Assembly: GCA_022661535.1 (NCBI GenBank)
Contig: JAKULF010000004.1
Coordinates: 1,798,001 to 1,862,000 of the forward strand
DNA from: Eutypa lata
Taxonomy: Eukaryota; Ascomycota; Sordariomycetes; Xylariales; Diatrypaceae
Length of the DNA stretch: 64,000 nucleotides
Direction: 5' to 3'
Shown here piece by piece: positions 25,756 through 36,630 of this stretch (position 1 is the stretch's first letter; each line of letters begins with the position of its first letter). The notes below the pieces were generated by a model, which worked only from the letters and a program-made list of their open reading frames with translations, was not told the origin of the DNA and did no database searches. Made by a program: the position numbers and the translations under genes.

Positions 25756-27381
25756 ATCAGAGAAATTTAATATCAAATTCCAGGAATCACGCCTCTTCCT
25801 GCGGGATATGCACATGTCACCAATCCCATGATCCCAATGTACGGATCGGCCTCTGTGCTCCCACACTGACGTAATGAGGCTGATTGGCAATGCTTACTCC
25901 TGGACATCGACTCCCGGAATTCACCGTCAATCTTAGACGGAGGATTTAAAACCTGCCGGAATATGCCCAGCGCACCTGCGGAGAGAAATAGCAATATGCG
26001 GTTCTGATAAACCTCTATCAAGATATCATGATATCTGAGCAAATTTGAGACCTGGGTTAAATAAGGCGGATGGCCTTTCAACGGCCCGGAGTTGCGGGTG
26101 GTTCAACAGAATGGAACTAGTTAGATTCCGATGCAAGGGAGACTGACCGCTCAGCATTCTCGGGATCATTTTTGCTGGTAAAATTTTGCGTGATACGAAG
26201 AGATTCTATTGCTTAGCCAGGTACTCGCGATGGCGTGTGAAATTGCATTTGGCTTGACCATACAAGGAACACCTTACATATGCTAAAAGAGGATCAGCCC
26301 TGTATTTCTGAAAAAACATGCATCATCTCCGGAAAAGAATATCATCCTAGCTTCCCGCTGTTCAAACGGCCAAAAGGCGGGACGCAGGGCGAGGGATCTC
26401 CAGTACTAATATCCCTTAAATTTTGGGCTGTACGACGTTTCTTTGTTATACGTCAATATATTCTCTGTGTTGAGATTCCGAGCCATGGAAGAGAGGCTCC
26501 ATCGTTAATATCATCTTCCGGTTGTGTATGACATCTTCCAGATAGCTTACTCCATGTGTTGCGCGCGAGGCGTTAGCTACCTTTCGTTAAGGGGATCAGG
26601 ATATGTAAAAGACGAGCCAAGGACCATACGAGACTATACCGAGCTTTTGTTCAACATCTTACAGATATGTTCAAGCCTCGTCAGGACCGATATTACTACA
26701 AAAGTCAGTATTCGCCACTCAGTGGGCTCCCAGCCTTGTCGTGCTAGTTAGTATTGTTTGATCTTGTACCCATCAGAAACCCAATATGGCCTATTATATT
26801 TACTCGACAGGTCCACGAAGCTGTATCTGGAGCCTCCGGGCAGAATATTGTATAAGCGTTTCAGATCAGACACGGAGTGGTGAATGTTGGCGACGGTCAT
26901 GTAAGTGAGGGACACAATGTATACGGTGGTGGTCATAAGGTTACGGGCGCTGTAGCTCTCGTTGACGCTCTACAGGCAAGACAGAAACCCAAGGGGGGGT
27001 AAACAATGCTGACAAGTGTGAGAAACCTGATATTCTAGACAGGAAACATGTTGTCTCGCGGCTTTCCATTAAGCGGCTAGCGTTAAAAAAAAACTGTTGA
27101 TGATGAGTGAGATCAAGGCAGAACTGGATAGCTCTACCACTATCCTCACCGTAGAGGTTAAGTCCATAAGCAAACTGATTTATGGCTCAGCTGAATGGCA
27201 GAGGCCGACTACTCCTATCATGTTAGGTATCAGCATAAAAGATGGCTCTACCGTGGATATCATTATCTACGTCGATCCTAGCTGCGAATCTACTGTTCCC
27301 TTTTTTACATCATAAGTAGGAAGTATTGATCTCCAGTGTGTCCCCATCGCCCCAGAAACTATCATCGTCAACCGCAACACC

Positions 27382-30300
27382 TCAATGACGAACCCGGTAG
27401 TCAACACGTCTCCTAAGGATAAGCTCAAGGTTGCGCCTGCTGACGAGTGTGTCAGGGTGATCCCCACCCAGTATCTTCATTCTTAGCTCTAGCGCTCCCA
27501 GCTGCATCTGCTCCGCCTCCTCATACCTCCCTTGACTGTAGAGGACATTGGCAAGGTTGTTCATGCTATCAAGTGTGTGGGGATGATCCAAGCCCAACAC
27601 CGCCTTTCTTAGCTCCAGTGTTTGCCGGAAGGTTTCTGCAGCCTCTTCATACTTCCGCTGGCGGCTGAGGACGATAGCTAGGCCGTTCATACTGTCGAGT
27701 GTGCCTGAATGTTTGATACCTAGTGCATCCTTTGTGAGCGCTAGCGTTTTCCGGAGTAAATTCTCTGCCTCCTGGTGGTTACCATCGCTGCTGCAAACAA
27801 TGGCGAGGCCAGCCATGGTGGAAAGTATGTCAGGATGCTTCATCCCCAATACCTTTTCGCCCAACTCTAGCGCCCCGTGGTACATGTATTTGGCCTCTGC
27901 GTACTTCCCCTGGATTCGTAGGACGAGGGCGAGACTGTTCATGTTGTCAACTATACAATCTGTTTCATACCGCATCGCTTTTCTTAGCTTTAACGTATGC
28001 AAATACATATTCTCAGCCAGTTGATACTGCCCCCGGTTTCGTAAAACAGACGCAAGGTTATATATGCTGATGATGGTCGAGGGATGTTCTCTGCCAAGTA
28101 CTTTCTTTCTTAGCTCTAGTGCTTGCTGATGCATCGGTTCGGCTACCTTATATATCCCAAGTATCGAATAACTTTCCGCGACGCTGAAAAGAAGACTAGC
28201 AATAGCTTCTTCATCGACTGAACACCCTCGAACGTCCAACAGTACACGTCCATGAGGTAAATATGGTAACCACATTGCCTTATTTTCATATCTCGGAACG
28301 GGAAACTTATATGAAAGCGTTTGAATCGCTTTCGTAGTCCACTCCACCTGTTCTTGTTGTTCATCTATCCATCTACGTACAACTAAACGTACGAGTCGAT
28401 GGATGTCGAACGAGTCTGGGTTTTTTCGTTGGAGAACCAAGCCGTATCCTATTAAGACATCAACTGCTTTACGTACAAGACGTTCGTCCATTTCTGGAGG
28501 ATACAACGTTATTGGAATATCCTTTTCTGCTAAAATAGAAATGAACTTTAGGTACTGTGTAGCAATTGGCGTATTTTGGGAAATATGGTTGAATAAGGTT
28601 AATAACGTTGTAACGATCGAATTATTTATGCCCGTATAACGACCAAGATCCTCGAAATCCTGACTAAGTAATTTGACCAAGGTGAACTCATTGCTCAACT
28701 GGCAGTAGTCAAGGTATTCGGCTGTCGAGAATCCTGTTCTAGCCATATATGCGGATGCTTGTTTGACGGCCAGGGGATGGTGAGCCAGTAATTCTAGCAG
28801 ACGTGCCGTTTTTTCTGTATCGCTTATTTGGTTCTCCTTTAGGCCTTGTAACAGTTTGACAGTTTCCGTGTTGCTCATCTCCTTTAGGGTAATGATATGC
28901 TCAATGGTCTCGAGCCTTCTTGCCGTCTCGTGGTTACGTGTAGTGACCAGAATTGAGCCTTTCCGACTAAATGGGAGATAGTTGATCAATGCTGGACCGG
29001 CGAATAACAACTGAAAATCGTCGGCATTATCAACAATCAAGAGCCAGCTTCCGGAATCATCACGAGAAAGAGCTGCTTTCACGAGCGACTTGATGTCAGT
29101 TTCATCGCCGTCGAGACCTTTCAGCCCAAGCTCGCGCCCGATCTCACGGTAGGCATTATCGAAGCTAGCACTGTTCACCGCCGGAACCCAGAAGATGGAG
29201 CATTCGGGATGTTTGCTATACACACGGTAGGCGACCTCGATGGCTACCTGGGTCTTGCCGATCCCTGCGAAGCCCTCGAGAACTGTTATCTGGCAGTCGT
29301 TATTGTTGGTATTCGGTGGGATCCTATGAAGGAGTTGCTGCAGGATAAATTCACGTCCAACAAAATTCTCGTTCCGTGTGAATGGGACTAAAAAGCGGCC
29401 TTTACGGGTACCTGCGTAAGTATTAGAATGCCCAGAATTGGAAATGTCTGCAGGAGAGATTAGACTTACTGGGCTGTTCCATAGACTGTTCCATAGACTG
29501 TTGGCCCTGTAGATTGGCCACCCAAGAATTCATGAGACCCGTCGAATTTTGCTTTGTGTCAAGTTCCGCTAAATAGTCTGCAAACATCCCTTTACTTAAA
29601 ATCGTTGATGCGGAGGTTGGCTGGCCTGGCACAATGTCTTTGGCCTCAAACAGCTGCCCAAGGTCGTTCATGTCGCCGGCATCACGACCCGTGCTGCTAT
29701 TTGTTCCATTGCTGGACACGGCGTTATCAAGGCTAATATCCTCCCTCCACGGCAAGGCCAAAACGAAAATCGTCTGTAAATGACTGGCTACGTGTCTGTT
29801 CACCACCACTATGTCTGTCGTATCCGGGAATTCTTTTAAACATACAAAACATTGCCTCGGTAAGGTTGCTTGCTGACATGCCTTGCGGAGCGCATCTCGT
29901 ATTTGATCATCATCTAGTTCCGGATGTTCAAACCACAGATAGGCCTCGCAGTCCGCCTCTGTTACGTATGCAAATCCATTGACAGTAGTGTCATCCCCAT
30001 CATTGTCGTCATGCTGCAAGGGACATGCCCAGCCGTCGAAATGGGGTTGCTTTAAATGCATCTGCCACTCCGCGAATGTGTGATACGTCTTGCCTCTGGC
30101 GTTGCAATGAGGGAATAGACAGACGTATGGCTGCATGTCCTCGACTAGATGGCGTCTCCAGTACTTGTAACCCTTTTTCCGATTGTACGTTCCAAGGGGT
30201 AAAACCAGACAGCAGTAGGGGCAGGCCTTCTCTCTCTCCCCCTTCTTTAAGTCCGGTGGGGGAGGCAACTCAAAAGAACCCATATTGCGTAGTTTTGCGC

Positions 30301-31353
30301 TTTCTGAGGATGTAGTAGTCGATGGAACAACTGTGGGCGGCGTCAATAATGGTATTGAAAAGGTTTGCAGCTCTGAGGCGGCGGTATCGACTTGGCTCGC
30401 GGTTTCTCCTCGAAGGGCCGGTAACAAGTTTACGGACCGTCCTGGAACTTGTAAGGAGAAGCCTGGTTGCCCTTGAGGCATTGGCTGTGGCTGGAAGGCT
30501 GGCCGGACAACACTTCCCACGTCTTGCTTCTGCAATCGGACCTGGTGGTTTCTGAGATACATGAGTTGTCTCCTCCTCGTTACGATGGCTTCTACACAGC
30601 GGCCTACGAGTGTATCGCGATATTCTGTGGACCAAGTTGAACCCGTTTGACCCTCGCCTAAACTTGGAACTAACCATCGCTTTCTCACCACCTGGTCCAC
30701 AAACTGTTGAAAAGCGGAATTGATCTGGAACCGAACAGACGCTATTCTCTCGTCCCCAAAAAGATCATAACCTCCATCTTCATCGAATAAGTCAATAACC
30801 TTTGCTAACGAATTTCTGTTGCTAGCTTTCCTTATAGAGAGTGAAATTCGATGAAGCGTCGATATCACTGACGCGACCGTTTCGAATACATGGACTTGAT
30901 CGTCGGAAAGATGGTTGGCCTCTTCCACAAGGCACTTGGCGAAGTTTTCCACTTCCGACGGTTCTAGCTCGGCGAATCTGTCGAGCCCATCTTCTGAGAT
31001 GTCAGAGCCGCCATTCAAAACTGTATGGCTACGTTAGTACGGATACTATTAAGAGAAAGTATACACCTAGAGTCCTAACCCGTTAAGAGACGCTCACATA
31101 GACCTTCGAGCTCTACCTCCACCGCCGCCTTAGCGGTAGGTGATGCACGTAGACGATAGTCGAGGGACGCGGGGCCCCGCGCGAAGACGCCGATGTTGGA
31201 TGCCCACAAGTCGAATCTCTCGAGTTGTATATGTGCAACATTTTGTACCTTTTCATCCTTTATTCCTATGCAGCAGAGAAGCAATTGACGAGCTTCGTTA
31301 GCGATATGCTTAATAGTGATCTCTCCAGAAAGGCCACCGGCAGAGGCCATCAT
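27382..31353 (-). CDS. NLR-type protein: C2H2-like N-region, NB-ARC, TPR repeats
   Basis: Three exons, 31353-31080, 31020-29470 and 29411-27382, close in phase and give 1284 residues. The start is the first of two adjacent ATGs; the frame upstream has only GTG. The N-terminal region (to about 330) follows a pattern common in fungal STAND proteins (LERFDLWASNIGVFA, ASLDYRLRASP). A Cys/His-rich segment with C2H2-like spacing follows (about 358-425: CPYC, CLFPHC, HLKQPH). The NB-ARC domain has a Walker A loop GFAGIGKT (655-662), Walker B LLIVD (732-736), an ILVTTRN sensor strand and an HHPLAV motif. The C-terminus has about six kinesin-light-chain-type 42-residue TPRs (from about 1016). Fungal NB-TPR proteins are thought to act like NLR immune receptors, with TPRs as ligand-sensing repeats. 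It lies upstream of, and co-oriented with, the gasdermin-like candidate. I see no HET, HeLo or amyloid motif at its N-terminus. Confidence 0.9.
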
Positions 31354-32341
31354 AGGAGTCACTGCCTTGATTAAGGTCTTTCAATTGCGTGTAAGTAAAT
31401 GAAGTTCGCATTACGGCCGTTCTATTATATGTGTGCACTTTCGGCGATCGCAGGACTTCATAAGTGGTCTGTCGATTTGAGTATTGCAGTTCTTTTCAGA
31501 CGGAATAGGTCTGATGTCTTGCACGATTACAACATGCCAGGGTATTTATTGAATGTTACACTGTTATGTTCGGGAAAACCGGCATTCCGTATTCTTCTTC
31601 TTCTTGGTTGGTTGCTTTGTTCTCTCACATATTTTGAACCCTGAGCTGCTGTGGCTATGTACTTACTTATTAGTACATAAGCCGTTTGCCTTTTTTCGGT
31701 CTCTCTCTATATAGGGCTCTCTCTTTCATTTAGTGTACACCATAATAAGCTTCCCCATTTATACAGCACTTCCAATTATAAGGCGAGTTAGTTATTATAC
31801 GGAGATGTACAAGCATTCGTACTATACCCGGCATAATGTACGCTTCTTTCATCAATTTTGTTTCGCTGGCAAGTTGGGCTGGTAATAGTTAGAAAATGAA
31901 CTAGGCGGGGTACAAATCTGCGGCACGAGCCGTCGACTGCATAAAGTATGTAGTACCTGTTAAGTATCCAAGGGCGAAGGGGAGGAGGGGGTAGATAATA
32001 TCGATTTCGCGAAAGGCATTTATGTCTTCCATGCCAACCAATAAGACTGTTATGTATGTAACACAATGTTTGCCTTTTATCTAAATCTCACGTAAGCTTA
32101 CTGCCTATTATTTTACAGGGCTTACAACCTGTTGCAGGAGTGTCTGCAAATGGAAGATGGGTTAATAAACGCCTTAACTTGGTGGCATGGAAGCTCTAGA
32201 CTAACATTACTGGCTACCTGTACTGACACCTAGCACCTAAAGGTTGCAATTTGATATTACTTAGTTAAGGAGAGAAGTGTGGCTCAATGCTACTATGAGA
32301 GATCATGTATGAGTAGAACAGGGAAGTAATGGTGTGCAGCC
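31354..32341. other. Spacer between the NLR gene and the gasdermin-like gene
   Basis: About 1 kb without a supportable gene. It must include the NLR promoter and the 3' end of the next minus-strand gene. T-rich and TTC-rich runs occur at 31590-31720. Confidence 0.5.
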
Positions 32342-33181
32342 TCACTCTAAGTCGTTATGTACATCACCAAGAAAGGTTACCTCGCACTCCTCACATGCCT
32401 CTTCATCTACAACTCGACGTGTTCGGGCGCCGAAGTCCTCGGTTTCCTCTTCCTCGAGATCTCCGGCTGTCCGTTCAACTATGTACTTCTCACTAGCCTT
32501 CATCTCAAGCATGGCGCCCGCAATGTGCTCTTTGCTTACTACCCTATTGCTCCACTTGCGTAGTCGCAGTTTTCCCACCTGGATAGCAAAGACAATCGGG
32601 CCCTTGACCATAGTAGTGTGGCTATTATTCTTGCTTGTATTGCATGACGCCTTTGGCCCAACAGACAATTGAACTGCAGCCATATCCAGGCCGAGCTTTT
32701 CTGTTGCCTCATGTTGCTTCTCATGGGTTGTTGTGATTTCGATCTGTGAAGCGGTTTTGATGCCGGTAATGACGAAGACTTTGGCGCCTAGCCCAGCTAT
32801 TTCCAGATAATTTCGCACCGCATTGTCCTTCGCAGCCTGGTCGATATATGCTGATGATGGCATGAATCTCTGAGTTTTCATTGATGCACATGAATATTTG
32901 ATTTCCATAGATTTCAAGTCCGAATAAGAGATATCTAAACCACTAGCGACCTGAATGAAGGTCGCGAATATCCCAACTGACCACTTTCGTTCCGTCCTGA
33001 CCGAGCCTGATATAGGCTGTTCCTGGATATGAATTTGGGTGTCGATGTGGCTTGGCAAATCGTGGGTAGACAAAGCTCTCTGCGGGCATGTGAAGTCTGC
33101 AACAACACTTCCTAGCGCGACTTCCTCAGGCTTCAGATCCCAAGAAGGGGCAAGAAAATAACTCTGTTTAACTGCGGCCAT
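32342..33181 (-). CDS. Candidate gasdermin-like pore-forming protein, 279 aa
   Basis: A single exon from ATG 33181 gives 279 residues; the frame upstream of this ATG opens only with GTG. The start MAAVKQSYFLAPSWD, the LGSVVADF block and the VFVITGIKTA block recur, from memory, in a family of fungal hypotheticals. The predicted pattern is strand-rich, with a central amphipathic stretch (about 66-92). A strand pair at 135-150 (VFVITGIKTASQIEI) is followed by a long polar loop and a hydrophobic strand at 193-208. This order resembles the late beta-hairpin of gasdermin N-domains, a family too divergent for certainty by eye. The last 45 residues (about 235-279) are strongly acidic with a few Arg, like a removable tail. 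In Podospora, HET-Q1 is a gasdermin-like protein of similar length, cut near its C-terminus by the linked subtilisin HET-Q2. Here a subtilisin gene starts 368 bp away, divergently. The CDS is well supported; the gasdermin role is inference. Confidence 0.6.
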   Translation of the reverse strand: MAAVKQSYFLAPSWDLKPEEVALGSVVADFTCPQRALSTHDLPSHIDTQIHIQEQPISGSVRTERKWSVGIFATFIQVASGLDISYSDLKSMEIKYSCASMKTQRFMPSSAYIDQAAKDNAVRNYLEIAGLGAKVFVITGIKTASQIEITTTHEKQHEATEKLGLDMAAVQLSVGPKASCNTSKNNSHTTMVKGPIVFAIQVGKLRLRKWSNRVVSKEHIAGAMLEMKASEKYIVERTAGDLEEEETEDFGARTRRVVDEEACEECEVTFLGDVHNDLE

Positions 33182-33549
33182 ATTACGAGAACATGGAAGT
33201 TGTAAAACAGTTAAAGGTAAAAGAGAACCGTGAGACTTGGATGATAGCCTTATATTTCGCACTTAATGTTGATGGAGGGGTATCTTAAGGTTACATTTGC
33301 AACGACTTGCATCATGTAGGACTTTCGAGAGGATTGTGGCTGGGCTTAGCGGCCAGTTCAACCCATAACATTACTTATCTACAACCCCTCACTATCTACT
33401 TAGTTAAGGCTTCGACTTCCTCTGCGATCGACTTCCGTCGCAATTCTTTCGTCCCATGGTTATCTCTTTTGTAGCCTCACATGATCAATTTCCCCGGTAT
33501 ATGTTAGGGCTAGGGATAATATAAGAGTTTCTGGCATATGTGAATAAGT
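33182..33549. promoter_or_regulatory. Divergent promoter region of the gasdermin-like/protease pair
   Basis: A 368 bp spacer separates the two oppositely oriented start codons at 33181 (minus) and 33550 (plus). Both promoters must lie in it, so shared control of effector and protease is plausible. I recognise no specific operator or factor site. Confidence 0.55.
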
Positions 33550-36500
33550 ATGGCGGGCGAGTCAGATTCACAGTCACAGCTATCAGGTGCGGGTATCGGG
33601 GGTCAGGATAGAAGGCGAATCCTCCTACTCAACTCGACGATAGAGCTATTGTCACCCGTCGTCTGCGATAAACTCAAATCGGCTAAGCGCTTCAGTGTTG
33701 AAAGGAGGCTTTGGGGTAAACTACAGACGTTTATATTGAATGTGGAGGAAATCCATTGGCGGTTTAGTATGTTCGTCGGCCAGACAAGGTTGGTCGAGAC
33801 ACTATTATTGTCGCTGGAATCTATGATCCATTTGAAGGACGGCATTGCCGAGGTAAGCATCCATCCCATTTGTCTCTCCGGCCATACTAATAGACTAGGA
33901 ATTCGAAGCTTTCACATTTCCTCACCTCGAGACGCTACGTGGAACACACCAGCCCGGAGAGTCTGAAGGGCATTCCATGGTAACCCCTGAGATGCTAATA
34001 ATTCCTGAAGAATGTGAAAACTTCAAGATGCAACTTGGCCAGCTGGAGGAAGCTCTGGTGAATGCGAATGATTCTCCACTCCCTGACGCCGTCACAATAA
34101 CTTCTAGCACGGCATGGAAAAAGTCTATGTGGCCTACGTTGAGAAACTTGTTGGCAGTCGTCTCAAGCCATTGGAATTGTGCCTGCCAGCCCCACCAAGC
34201 CGCTCTTTTCCTATTCACATATCGACCAGCTCCAAAGCATCAGGACCACGTGACATTTACAATGCTCTTCCGGCATGAAGAACCTCTTATTAGGTGGCAG
34301 GAGAGCTCGATAACTATCAAAGAGAAGCTGTGAGTCGAGACGTGCCAATCTAGTGGGTCCGATAACACACACTCATTTCAAAGCAGCCCAAATCAGCATC
34401 AAAACCCATCCAAGTCTGATTACGTGCTAGCTGAGGCTGCGCTCTCACGGCTCACATTACCTAAACCCATGTCAGCAACCAATGGCTATAGTTTGCCGAA
34501 GACAAGTCGCAAGATTAACAACCTATGTGATGAGATTCTTCCTATGGACCATGCTCGTCTTGATCTTGACATCAATGGCAAGGATATTTATCGGTTACCT
34601 GATTCAGGCCTACAGCTGAACGAACTACGCAGTGGGGAAATCGTCACACTCTCTCAGGGAATTTTACAGAGCAACAACGTCGGGGAGCTGAACTCGAGGG
34701 TGAGAATCTGCCTAGCCGTTGTTTTGTCATGGTCTTTGCTTGATTTCTGTGACGAACCCTGGTTCCGTGGCGGTTGGACAAAAGATACCATTCATATGAT
34801 GCGACATAACAACCACCTGTGCCTACGCCCCCTGCTTGTTACCGAGATGTGTTCTCCAACTCCAACAGGTCGGACGAGCACAAGGAGTCGGATGAACGAG
34901 CATCTCCTATTTCTTCACCACGGATTCCTTTTGATGGAAATATTCAGACAGGAACCTTTCGATACGAACCTAAACATCGGGGCCACACAAGATATCGCGG
35001 AGGTGAGGCACACGCTCCAACAGCTTTATAGTCAAGTTAATTGGGATGTCCACGAGAGATATCGGCAGTCGGTGAAAGCCTGTATAGATGCGAGTCAATC
35101 AAGCAATCCGAATTATGCCTCCGAATCACCAACTATGTTGACCCGAGCTTTCTGTGAAAGCGTGATAGGACCTCTTCAAGTCGAGTACGAGAAAGACTGG
35201 GGAAATAAGGACCCAGACGAAGTCATTGCCAAAATCAAGCTTCCAATTCTCCAGCAGCCGTCGCATATCAAGAAAACTACTCCATCCCCACAATTGAAGG
35301 TACGACCTGTCGGTGTCGCCAGTATAGTAAGACTGATAATCATCATATGTTTTTAGTCTCGCCCGCTCAACATCGTTACGCCGTTGCGTGCTTCGACTTC
35401 CCGGAAAATCATGCAGAGGAAAATGACGTTTTACGATTCAATGGATAAACCAGAGCTTCAGCAGTAGGGCACCACCGCCTGCGATAAAACAATTTCACCA
35501 TAAGCTTAATAGTAGCTGACATACTTCATAGAATAAAAGGGGCTCAGGCCTGGTTCAGCAAGTTCGACCATGAAGATATCAAAGAGATGTTGCCAAAACG
35601 GCTAAAGCCGAAAGAGGGTGGACTTAAAGTTGCAGTCCTAGACACTGGTATTAATATGGAAATGCCGTATATAAGTGCGAGAAGGGGAAGGATCAAATGC
35701 TGGCCTAGCAGTTCAGCATGTCGGGACGAAGACGGCCACGGTACCCACGTAGCATACCTACTTCTCAGGCTAGCTCCGCATGCCCGTATCCTTGTTTCCA
35801 AGGTCAGCAAGTCTAACCTTCTGGTCGATGCTGATATCCAGACAATCGCAGATGTGAGTTCGGTCTCTCCTAATCTGTTAAATACCCAAGAGCAATGCTA
35901 GGCCTTGGTTTCCAAGGTGCTGATCTTTCTAATGCAGGAAATTACCCGCTACTCATCTGGCGAGGATAAGGCCGATATAATTAATCTATCGTTTGGCTTC
36001 CCACCACCTACGGCAAAGCATAGTCCAATACGAGAGGCCCTTCTAAGAGCCTGCCAGAACAACGTCCTCGTTTTCGCCGCTGCCGGAAATAGTGGTGGCA
36101 ACGAAATCGTCTCCTGGCCAGCTTCAATGACCAGCCATGTCGTACGCATCGACTCTTCAGATGGTAACGGCAACCCGTCTACCTTTAGCGACGGTAGTGG
36201 ACTGGGACGCAAGATATGCACACTGGGCGAGGGGGTCCCATCTTGCGAGTTGAAGACAGGCTCCAAGACGGATTATGTCTATCGAAACGGCTCTTCATTC
36301 GCAGCACCCATAGCCGCTGCTATCGCATCTACTGTACTCGCCTTTGCCGACAAGTTGAAACCAATGTTAGGAAATACTAGTAACCAGGATACAACTAATA
36401 CAAAAGGGACGTCAGAAGAGGAACTTGCTCTTCCAGAGGATGTCAACGAACTTGTTCGCCGGCTGAGAACTAAATCTGGGATGGAGGAAATACTGTGCCA

Positions 36501-36630
36501 GATGTGTGTAGCCGAGCCAAACCAAACACGGCAAGGGTATCACTACATCACGCCATGGTTCTTTCTACAGATAGGGGAACAGGAGAGGATACATATTATG
36601 TTAAACCACCTAAGACGAGTATCAGAATAA
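33550..36630 (+). CDS. Large intracellular subtilisin-like (S8) serine protease
   Basis: Six exons close in phase and give 922 residues: 33550-33852, 33899-34329, 34387-35299, 35357-35463, 35532-35853 and 35938-36630. The acceptor of intron 2 could be three bases earlier, adding one Gln or Ser codon. There is no signal peptide. The first 550 residues form a helical domain of the kind often annotated DUF7580 in fungi (SLLDFCDEPWFRGGW, CLRPLLVTE). The C-terminal S8 domain has all catalytic residues: Asp622 in VAVLDTGI, His654 in DGHGTHVA, Asn743 in AAAGNSGG and Ser812 in NGSSFAAP. Some fungal NLRs end their signalling with similar S8 domains. Podospora HET-Q2 is an S8 protease that activates a gasdermin-like partner. 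The head-to-head position with the 279-residue gene suggests this protein's substrate is that neighbour. Confidence 0.87.

Larger units (their letters stand above)
21948..27381. other. 5.4 kb gene desert between conserved and accessory regions
   Basis: No gene is supported. Open frames stay under about 105 codons and none joins to a neighbour or shows a motif. The first 1.5 kb is presumably promoter and leader of the EGF-like gene. The stretch holds a gggaac repeat near 23115-23133, a TTC/CTT tract at 24602-24646 and a GA tract at 25721-25753. The part close to 27.4 kb has a few open frames that could be worn remnants, but I cannot identify them. Confidence 0.55.
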
